Shown here one piece after another: positions 55,715 through 64,000 of a stretch of 64,000 nt of DNA. The notes below the pieces were generated by a model. That model searched no databases. It was not told the DNA's origin and worked only from the letters and a program-made list of their open reading frames with translations. The stretch's first letter is position 1. Every line of letters begins with the position of its first letter. The position numbers and the translations under genes are program-made. The stretch comes from Suillus spraguei (taxonomy: Eukaryota; Basidiomycota; Agaricomycetes; Boletales; Suillaceae): contig JABCPU010000049.1 in assembly GCA_016800925.1 (NCBI GenBank), positions 205,351-269,350 of the forward strand. The letters run 5' to 3'.

Positions 55715-56429
55715 CAACCATGTGTTAGCTAGTGTAATCAAAGATTATTTAGAAGTTGTCTCAGATAGTCAGAACATTGTAGGAAATGATGATAATGGAG
55801 TGGAGGAATAAACTAATATTCACTCAATTCACACTTAGAGTCTTTCTCAAAAGGGAGGATTCTTATTATCAGAGGGGAAAACTAGGCCCCTTATATACTA
55901 TTCTACTAGTGGCTATGTAATTTCTACATTTAGAAATATGATTTATAATTACTCAGAGTGAGTCATTATAAAAGTGACTCCCTATGACTTGGCTTGACTC
56001 CAACTGACTTGGTATGACTCATACGCTCGGATGTTCAGATGTTGAGCTAATGGTTACCAGTATCTTGGAACTGTCCAAATGTGTCACTTATGTGATTAAA
56101 ACAACTGTACATTACATAATCCTCATTGTTTAGATGTCAACTTATAGATGTTGAGATGTTAAGATGTTAAACAAACTTTGGTAATTAGATAGGAAAATGT
56201 GTGAAAAAATTATAAAATATGTGGGAAAATTGATTAGTCATTAAATTTATGGGTTTTGAAACACCTTATTGAGTCAGATAAGTAATTATGTTATAAGTCC
56301 ATTTACTTGTCAAAATGCATTGTAAAATTATTGTAAGGTAGTGGCAAATTAGCTTTGAAATTATAAGTATAATTAGACTTGTGAAGTAGAGCCATTTTGT
56401 CATGACCATGCTCAAAACCAGTTTCATGT
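55715..56429. other. AT-rich repeat debris
   Basis: No gene. Short motif repeats such as GATGTTGAG/AGATGTTAAGATGTT near 56,040 and 56,140. Confidence 0.4.
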
Positions 56430-56539
56430 GTGTCAGCATATAAGCTGAGGCCAAGCCCCTTTGACTTTCAGACCCTCTGGTACAACACCATGTAAAGCCA
56501 AGGCTTCTTAGTAGCCTCTGGTTTTGCATGGTTGTAACA
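56430..56539 (+). mobile_element. LTR family D 3'-end fragment
   Basis: GCTGAGGCCAAGCCCCTTTGACTTTC through TTTTGCATGGTTGTAACA, matching the last 110 bp of family D. Confidence 0.8.
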
Positions 56540-56618
56540 CTTATCTTCCATAGGCACTTCTTGGACTAGCTGCACTTTGTCCTTTTTGAAGCACTTTTTT
56601 GTGGATGGTGTTACGAAC

Positions 56619-56999
56619 TGGGATGGCGTCACCAGTGACAGTGAAAAGACACAGGCAGTCTGCTGGGAAGTTCTATAGTGCTCACAAGAGAGCAAGGTGA
56701 AAGTACAAGGAACTAGTTCCAAGTACGATCAAGGGTTTGGCCTCAATGATAAGTCAAAGAGGTTCTACGAGAACAGAGACTAAGACTAAGGAGTGCTTAG
56801 ACTTAGAGATGATTCAAGACGACTAAGGATTGGGGGTCCTTAGCAAAGAGGAATCCAGGTAAAACCCAGTAAGATTAAAGTAAGGAATACAAGTGTTATC
56901 TACTGTGCTTAAATAGAGCCATATGTGTGCACAGACCATGTAACTGTGAGAATGTAACTGCATATCCTAATAAGGAAGGCATGTATTGTACAAACATGT
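56619..56999 (-). mobile_element. LTR family A, reverse, truncated
   Basis: The reverse complement of LTR-A from its TAACA end (TGTTACGAACTGGG) to the region around CTTCCTTATTAGG. It stops where LTR-B begins at 57,000. Confidence 0.85.
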
Positions 57000-57933
57000 T
57001 GTGACGAACAAACTCACGCTGAGCTTGAAACAGCACATTTTCATATAGGTGTCACACGGCAATCATTATCCTTACCCTTTGGCTTCACCGTCCTACTTTA
57101 CCATGTGTTTACCCCTATCTAGCGGTATCGTTCCGCACTCCGGAAGCCTCGTTGCAGCTTAACGGCTGTACTGCGGCAACTTTCCTGTGAAGCGGTGATC
57201 TTCGGCAATCTCCACGAACCCATTAGGCATCCACAAGCAAGATTCACTGTCCGTCCTATGTCCATCCAGTCTCGCCAGTACATGATGTTTTGTAAACTGT
57301 AGTGCAGTCTTATTACATGTCTGCTGTGTGTTAATCCTATCCCTTCCGTTTCCGTAGCTATTCCTTTCATATAAAATTCCTAGGTACCCATACTCTTTCC
57401 TTACTTCCCTCCTATAGTACACACGGTACTTAGGAATAGTCACCACTACTGTCACTACGAAATAAAGTCCTTTACTGAAGTCACTGTTTCCTTAAGAATT
57501 GCTTTACCGCTGCATGCACCACCGCTCTTTACCGCTTTCCCGCACTTCACCGCTAGCGCTACTGCTTTCTCATGCTTCACCGCTACACTACTGCTTGTTT
57601 TACCGCAGAAGTTCCCACACTTACTGCAGTTTTACCACTCCTACTACCGCAGTTTTACTGTTCACGCTACTGCTTGTCTACTGCATTCCCATGATTACCG
57701 CTAGTTTTACCGCAAGTTTCCCATGGGCTGGAGTATTACCACTAGCATCTCGCCACCTCCGATGGCATTCTCGCACCCCAGGTTGGGCAATATCAAACTA
57801 TACTAACTTAGCATTCCCTTTAGGGTCAAACGTTCTTGCCTTCACAAGTGAAGCAGACTAGGTAGAGCGCAAGACTTGCATACTAGCTCAGGCTGTGGTT
57901 TATCTACAGCCCAGGCTAGATTGTATCTTTACA
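57000..57933 (+). mobile_element. Full-length LTR, family B
   Basis: 934 bp from TGTGACGAACAAACTCACGC to GTATCTTTACA. It serves as the reference copy for the reverse copy at 49,389-51,841. Flanking 5-mers CATGT and ACGTT do not match, so the locus was rearranged or the duplication has mutated. Confidence 0.8.
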
Positions 57934-57973
57934 ACGTTGAAGTGTTTAAGTCAATGATTTAGCATATGCAAAC

Positions 57974-58448
57974 TGTTACAATCATACATGCCCCTATTCA
58001 TTTTCCCTTTCTGTTCCTTTCTTGTATATCTTGTCATGTGACTCTGACTCATATGCTCAATGCATTTGTACGATACATGCCTTCCTTATTAGGATACGCA
58101 GTTACGTTCTCATGGTTACTTGGTCTGTGCGCACATATTGGTCTATTTAAGCACAGTATACTTGTAGTAGATTCCCTACTTTAATCTTACTGGGTTTTAC
58201 CTGGAATATCCTTCGCTTAGGTCTCCAACCTAAGTCGTCTTGAATTGTCTCTAAGTCTAAGCACTCCTTAGCCTTAGTCTCTATTCTCGTAGAACCTCTT
58301 AGACTCGTCTTTGAGGCCGAACCCTTGATTGTACTCAGAACACGTTCCTTGTACTTTCACCTTGTCCTCTTCTGGACATTGTAGAACTTCCCAGCAGACT
58401 GTCTGTGTCTTTTCACTGTTGCTGGTGACACCACCCCAGTTCATAACA
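57974..58448 (+). repeat. 5' LTR, family A
   Basis: 475 bp, TGTTACAATC to TTCATAACA. About 90 percent or more identical by eye to 45,882-46,353 and 46,548-47,021. Confidence 0.93.
58144..58188 (+). promoter_or_regulatory. LTR TATA box and inferred start site
   Basis: TATTTAA at 58,144-58,150 lies 34 bp before ACTTTAATCTT (58,178-58,188). This is the proper spacing for transcription to start at 58,178, and the first 11 nt would then be complementary to the primer site. Confidence 0.6.
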
Positions 58449-58449
58449 A

Positions 58450-58460
58450 AAGATTAAAGT
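58450..58460 (+). promoter_or_regulatory. Primer-binding site, self-priming type
   Basis: AAGATTAAAGT starts two bases after the LTR end and is the exact 11-nt reverse complement of 58,178-58,188. Confidence 0.75.
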
Positions 58461-58646
58461 CCATTTTGATCGTCGACTATCCAGTTGTCGACCCTGAACC
58501 CTGATTGCTTAGATCAGCAGACTAGCGTATGCGTACGCTGAGCAGATTGTCAAGAGAAGCCCTCTGACAGAAGAAAGCCCTGACGGACAGCAAGACAGCG
58601 CGTGTAGGCACCGAGAAAGTATAACTCACCAGAAGAACCATCAACC

Positions 58647-59483
58647 ATGTCGACCAAAGAATTTGAATACAAGATCGGTCAACCGAACGGTTTTGATGGA
58701 GATCGTGATAACTCTCGCGAGTTTATCCAGTCGTGCAATTTGCACTTTGACATCAACGAAAAGCTTTATACCACCAACAAGCAGAAGATCATTTTCATAA
58801 CATCCTTCATGACCGAGAAGAATGCCAAATCTTGGAAAGAACAGTTCCTAGAACACGCCCAATCAACTGACACCTCTGGACAAAAAGTTGGTTATGGGAC
58901 GATGGTGGATTTTATGAAAAGTTTCAAAGAAGCCTTCGAACCAGTGGATACCAAAGGAACCGCACTCACGAAGCTCAGAGACCTCAAGCAAGGAACTGGA
59001 GATCTTCACACCTATGTTGCCGACTTTGAGGCACTTGCAGCCAAGGCTCAGATCACCGACAATGCAACAAAGATCCAGTTCTTCCAAGACAGCCTTAATT
59101 GGGGTATCCTTACAAAGCTTTTCGCAACAGGAGATGTCTCCGAAATATTCAGAGAAGTTGTGCTGCAATGCGTTGCTATTGACAACGCCCATCATCAGCT
59201 TCAAGCCATGAGGACACGTCATGCTCCACAACAGAAGAAGAAGAACTACGGGAATGCACGGTATATACCGAACCGTGATTCCAACGCAATGGTTGTAGAT
59301 CGAATCTCCGATATGGAGAGATCCGAATGCATGAAGAAAGGACAATGCTTCGGATGCAAAAAGACAGGACACCGCATCCATAATTGTCCTGAAAGAAAGA
59401 AGAAGACTCCGCTCCGACAAACCGAAGTCAAAGGAGAAGAAGAAGATGAAGAAACAGTAAGACAGATTGTTCAGGATTTTTGA
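58647..59483 (+). CDS. gag: Ty3 Gag (capsid/nucleocapsid)
   Basis: 278 residues from ATG 58,647 (MSTKEFEYKIGQPNGFDGDR). It has a retrotransposon capsid region (EFIQSCNLHFDINEKLYTTN, AKSWKEQFLEHAQ, LTKLRDLKQGTGDLHTYVAD, IQFFQDSLNWGILTKLFA), a basic linker, and one CCHC zinc knuckle (CFGCKKTGHRIHNC). An acidic C-terminus (KGEEEDEETVRQIVQDF) is followed by TGA. It overlaps the next frame by a few bases, consistent with programmed or ancestral frameshift entry to pol. Confidence 0.93.
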   Translation: MSTKEFEYKIGQPNGFDGDRDNSREFIQSCNLHFDINEKLYTTNKQKIIFITSFMTEKNAKSWKEQFLEHAQSTDTSGQKVGYGTMVDFMKSFKEAFEPVDTKGTALTKLRDLKQGTGDLHTYVADFEALAAKAQITDNATKIQFFQDSLNWGILTKLFATGDVSEIFREVVLQCVAIDNAHHQLQAMRTRHAPQQKKKNYGNARYIPNRDSNAMVVDRISDMERSECMKKGQCFGCKKTGHRIHNCPERKKKTPLRQTEVKGEEEDEETVRQIVQDF

Positions 59484-62400
59484 TGTGGAGAAACAAAGAC
59501 TCGACGTATGTTTCTCCCAATGTATTACTAAGACTTGTACGCGCTGTAGGTGAAAGAAAAGAACTTCGTGTCCCTATCACCCTCCACTCGCGTACTCGCT
59601 TGAAATTCGTTGACACCACCACTGTTATCGACTCAGGAGCAGCAGGAACGTTCATCTCTGAGGAGTTTGTGAAACTCCATCAAATCACATGACGAAAACT
59701 CAAAACACCATTTCGAGTTACAACGGCAGATGGAACCCTTATAAAAGGAGGACCAATCACGCACTACTGTCTTCTGGTGGTCAAAATTGATGAACGAACC
59801 ATGTATGGGAAATTCAACATCACCAAATTAGGAAGAAGAGATCAAATCCTTCTTGGAATTCCATGGTTACGAGCAATGAACCCAATTATAGATTGGGCTG
59901 CTGAAACACTTATCCTTTCATGGACAGAAAAATCAGATGAAATCGAAATCGATTTGGACACGGATTGAAAGAACGGGTTGCCTCGACTCTTCAACCATCA
60001 CACCAAATGGCAACATTCCCGTCTTCTGAAGCCCTTCATCGCTTCTCCTATTGATGTTCCTGAAAACCCAGAGCCAGAAGTACGAATGCCATGTACTGCA
60101 GACCCACTCCTCATGTACAATTGCCACGAGCAGTATCACCAATTCCCTGCACTGAGAAGCGCAAGAATGTATCCGAACCCGAGCATCGGACTGGACAAGA
60201 ACCTATTGAGCAGCGACCAATAGAAGAACAGAAGCATGGAAAAAGAAAAGCCGAAGAAGAGATCCCTGGACGAGATACCAACGTACCGAAATTATCCAAG
60301 TTCTATGTTCCCCCGAACACTCTGTCAGCTTCAATTGAAGAAATACCCGATGAACAAGAACCCGTGCCCTCATTGATCCCAACAGAGGATGATGATCAAT
60401 TCAACACCATGCAAGATGTCTGGCATGCACCAGAAGTACGAGAGATTTCCTCTTATGAACTTGGGGATGGAGAATTCCTTGTGGAATACGACACTGACGG
60501 AGTTGGCATGAGAATCATCGAAGAAGTTTCCATGGATACACCTCTTACACGAGATGGAACTTCCAAACTCGAGCAACTTCCCAACTACTCCACAGCTTCG
60601 ATTCCCCTTCCTAAATACAGTAACAAGGCTCAGGAATTCGCCACAGAAGAGAAGGAAAAGAAAAAGAAATCCTTCGAAGAATTAGTCCCGGATTATTTGC
60701 ACGACTTCGCAGATGTCTTTGCTAAAGATGGATTAAACAAACTACCCCCGAACGCCCTGGTATTGATCATCGGATTGATACTAAACCCGGTTTCATCCCC
60801 GTACATCTAAGGTCTACCCTCTATCGGAAAAAGAACACGCTGCCGTCAAAACGTTTATCGATGAGAATGTTGCGAAAGGTTTCATCTCAGAATCGAAGTC
60901 ACCCCAAGCCAGTGGCTTCTTCTTTGTGGGAAAGAAGAGTGGAGAATTGCGTCCCTGTCAAGATTATCGCTACATCAATGATTGGACAGTCAAGAACGCC
61001 TATCCACTCCCACTCCCTATCTCCCTCGTCGCACGTCTTCACAATGCGCAGTTCTTTACGAAAATGGATATTCGGTCCGGTTATAACAATATTCGCATCC
61101 ATCCTGAAGATAGGTGGAAAGCTGCTTTTACCACAGAATTCGGCCTCTTTGAACCGAACGTCATGTTCTTCGGCCTTTGTAATTCCCCAGCAACTTTCCA
61201 AGCATACATGAATCGCACCTTCCAACAAGAAATCAATGAAGGATGGATGGTTATCTACATGGACGATATCCTAATTTTCTCTACAACTATGGCAGAACAC
61301 CGCGAACGGACTAGATGGTTTTGATGAAAATACGAAAAGAACATCTGTTCTTGAAACCAGAGAAATGCACCTTCGATGCAGAAGAAGTGGAGTACCTCGG
61401 AATGATAATTCGCCCCAGACAAGTTGCTATGGACACCGCCAAGACTAAGGGAATCTCCAAATGGCCAGTCCTGACATCTGTAAAGGACGTTCGGTCATTC
61501 CTCGGCTTTTGCAATTTTTACCGCACGTTCATTTCCCACTATTCTGACGTCGCTCAACCCCTTATCGATCTAACAAAGAAAGATAAGGCCTTTGAATGGT
61601 CAACTGAATGTATGGACACCTTTGAAGAACTGAAACGACGCTTCACATCCCAACCGGTACTCTGTAACCCTGATCCTTCCTGACAATTTGCTATTGCTAC
61701 CGACGCTTTGCTTGTAGCAACCGGAGGAGTTCTCCTGCAGACTGATGAGAATGGTGTTTATCACCCTGCGCATACCTCTCGCAGTCTTTAAACCCCGCAG
61801 AACGCAATTACCAGATCTTCGATCGGGAACTCCTTGCCGTGATTTGGGCATTGAACGAATGGCGTCATTATCTCGAAGGAAACTCGCACCCTGTCCTGGT
61901 ATTCACCGACCACAAGAACCTTCTGTACTTTAGGAGTGCACAGAAGCTCACCCGTCGCCAAGCACGTTGGCAATTGATTTTGTCTATCTATGACATTGAA
62001 CTGCATCACGTTGCAGGTACTAAGTTAGCCGTACCTGATGCACTATCTCGCCGGCCCGACTACGATTCCGGTAAAGACGATAACGAAACCAGACTCTCCT
62101 CCCTGACGCTCTATTCGTTCGTCTTATTGACACTGACTTGAAGGATGTGCTGTCATCCTCTGACCCCCTCGATGATCCTGTCTTCAAGACGGCGTCTGAT
62201 GCCCTCGATGGCATGTGCCTTCCCCCTATGAAATCGGCACTCTCTGACTGGAAGATTGAGGAGAACGTCCTCTATTTTAAGAATTGCGCCTATATTCCAC
62301 CGGCACGTCGCTCCAATATCCTGAAAAGGTATCATGATCATCCTACCGCGGGACATCCCGGTAGATTCAAAACTGAAGAACTCGTGAAACGCGAAGCCTG

Positions 62401-63497
62401 GTGGCCTGCAATGGGCTCCTATATTCGGAAATACATTGAGGATTGCGCTCTTTGTCAACAAATGAAAACAGATACGCATCCTGTTACCCCCGCTTGTGCC
62501 TATTCCCTCGTCAGCTGTTCGCCCGTTCTCTCAGGTCTCTGTCGACTTATCACTGACCTCCCTATCTCCGGAGGCTTTGACAGTATCATGGTCGTGGTAG
62601 ACCATGGCCTTATGAAGGGGGTAATTATTATCCCTTGTTTGAAAACCATCACTTCTGAAGGCGTTGCTAAACTATTTTTGAAACACGTCTACCATCGATT
62701 TGGACTCCATGACAAAGTAATATCGGATCGAGGCCCGCAGTTCCTATCTCGCTTCTCTAAGGAACTTGCCCGACTTCTTGACTACGTCATCGCTCCATCA
62801 CGGCTTATCACCCCAGACTGATGGTCAAACTGAAGGCTAAATCAAGAACTCGAAACATATTTACGCATCTATTGCCACAACAACCCGAAATTGGGTAGAA
62901 CATTTACCAATCGCCGAATTCGTCCATAACCACCGAAAACATGATGCAAGGAATGCATCACCCTTTTATTTGATGATGGGATACGAACCACGCGCTATCC
63001 CTCACCTTATCCCTGACTCATCCGTCCCGCAGCAGAAGATCGAGTACGATCTCTGCAGAAGATAAGAGAAGAAGCAATCGCCTGTCATAACATTGCAATG
63101 CAAATAATGACCGAACGATCCCGAGGAGATAAGTACACCCATGGAAAATCGGAGATAAGGTTTGGCTATCTGCCGCTAATCTTAGACTCAAACTCCCATC
63201 AAAGAAACTCGCCCCAAAGCGATACGGACCTTTCCCGATCATCGATGTCTTATCTCCTATCACGTTCACACTCAAACTCCCTCCGCAGTGGAAAATTCAT
63301 CCCATGTTCCACGCTTCTGTCTTATCATCCTATAGCGAAACAGATGTACACGGCCCGAACTTCCCCGAACCACCACCTGACATCATCGAAGAAGAAGAAG
63401 AATATGAAGTAGAAGCAATTCTTTCTCACAAAGGAACCGGCACTCGCCGACGCTATCTTGTTTCTTGGAAAGGATATTCATCGGGAGATAACGAATA
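59480..63497 (+). pseudogene. pol: Ty3 Pol: PR-RT-RNaseH-IN-chromodomain, broken
   Basis: Domains in order: protease with VIDSGAAGTF at about 59,630; a spacer; reverse transcriptase ([54 protein letters not shown] at 61,256-61,267); thumb region LGFCNFYRTFISHYS; RNase H ([34 protein letters not shown]); integrase with an HHCC finger (YHDHPTAGHPGRFKTEELVK..CALCQQ) and core DRGPQFLSRF; and a chromodomain near 63,400 (YEVEAILSHKGTGTRRRYLV SWKGYSSGDNE). Interruptions include a TGA after KLHQIT (about 59,690), a stop at 59,966, frame changes near 60,100 and 60,750, and stops at 61,322, 61,681 and 62,819. It is probably dead in cis. Confidence 0.92.
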
Positions 63498-63623
63498 ACT
63501 CCCAGAAAAGAACTTGAAGAACTCCACTCGAATCTTGAATGCTTATAAGAAGCAAACACACCCTCTGATTATCCTTCAGTCAATCAACTCGCATTAGCAC
63601 TTGATCAACTACGAACCATTTCA

Positions 63624-64000
63624 ATGTCTTTCCCCACTGCATACATCACCCCCGTCACTGTTGCCAACAATGACTCCGACTCTGAAGCCGAAAACTACGG
63701 AAATCTCACCACTGAAATTGATAACACCTCCTATATCGAAGCCGCCATTCTCTGTGAGGGACACGCCCTTGAAATCGATAGAATTCTCACTGAACGAGGC
63801 GCTTTCCCCGCCTTACTCCTCGTCAATATCATCTGCACCGCAGCGCTCATCGAAGTCACCGCCAGAGATATTACAGAAGCCACATACCGACATCGTTTCT
63901 TACATCTTCAAAAACGCATTCGTGCTTACGCTATGTTGCTGTTTCCCAATTCTTTTAAAATGATGTTGAAGAAGCTATTCATATCATTGCCGAACGTCGA
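63624..64000 (+). CDS. Additional 3' ORF of the Ty3 element, partial
   Basis: ATG 63,624 opens a frame that stays open to the window end: MSFPTAYITPVTVANNDSDS, then an acidic stretch, AAILCEGHALEIDRILTERG, FPALLLVNIICTAALIEVTA and TYRHRFLHLQKRI. It lies after the chromodomain and before the expected 3' LTR, in its own frame. I do not recognise a domain. A possible small frameshift near 63,935 would switch to a frame reading NDVEEAIHIIAERR. Confidence 0.5.
   Translation, partial: MSFPTAYITPVTVANNDSDSEAENYGNLTTEIDNTSYIEAAILCEGHALEIDRILTERGAFPALLLVNIICTAALIEVTARDITEATYRHRFLHLQKRIRAYAMLLFPNSFKMMLKKLFISLPNV

Larger units (their letters stand above)
57974..64000 (+). mobile_element. Ty3 chromovirus, family A, runs off the window
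   Basis: 5' LTR 57,974-58,448, primer site, gag 58,647-59,483, then pol with protease, reverse transcriptase, RNase H, integrase and chromodomain, and a further 3' ORF. The 3' LTR lies beyond base 64,000. gag is intact; pol has several stops and frameshifts, so this copy is not autonomous as read. Confidence 0.95.

Noticed and set aside
58863..59420. 185-codon minus-strand ORF
   Set aside because: Complement of the gag coding sequence.

Overview
The window looks like a gene-rich to transposon-rich transition in a basidiomycete (probably Agaricomycetes) nuclear genome. This is inferred from many genes split by short GT-AG introns of about 45-60 bp, from basidiomycete families (Tsp2-like tetraspanin, DUF6533 membrane protein, A1 aspartic proteases with an NTWVGA-type motif, TPR arrays of the DLDEAI..HREAL type), and from chromodomain Ty3 and Tc1 elements. 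No species can be named from the sequence alone.

Layout. 1-3 kb: remnant of a PIF1/Helitron-type helicase, then a decayed aspartic protease on the minus strand. 3.8-6.5 kb: tandem pair of dienelactone-hydrolase-like genes (minus). 7.3-8.6 kb: tetraspanin (minus). 9.1-11.9 kb: MAU2/SCC4 cohesin-loader gene (plus). 12.7-13.4 kb: 27-bp minisatellite. 14.4-18.1 kb: an aspartic protease gene split by a 2,234-bp terminal-inverted-repeat element that carries an intact multi-exon cargo gene. 19.1-21.1 kb: WD40 gene. 21.9-23 kb and 23.9-25.7 kb: degenerate repeats and a TPR pseudogene. 28.66-29.42 kb: five tandem tRNA-Ser-like Pol III units. 31.7-35.4 kb: Tra2-like splicing factor and histidyl-tRNA synthetase (minus). 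36.4-38 kb: DUF6533 gene. 38.4-40.2 kb: choline/ethanolamine phosphotransferase. 41-44.8 kb: an unrecognised gene and an F-box gene whose upstream regions share a duplicated block. 45-64 kb: almost pure transposon mosaic with solo LTRs of at least three families (several with exact 5-bp target duplications), a complete Tc1/mariner element and a Ty3 chromovirus running off the right edge.

The core genes are unrelated housekeeping functions (chromatin loading, translation, splicing, phospholipid synthesis), not one pathway. The most unusual items are: (1) the cargo-bearing TIR element with a 7-bp target duplication inside a protease gene; (2) the tandem tRNA-Ser-like array, whose anticodon drifts from CGA to CAA; (3) a Tc1 element whose two flanks belong to different retroelements; (4) an 11-nt self-priming signature in the Ty3 family. 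Several otherwise intact genes each need one extra base in a homopolymer to read through. This suggests either assembly indels or recent decay and matters for anyone using these gene models. All similarity statements come from recognising motifs by eye; no database search was run.
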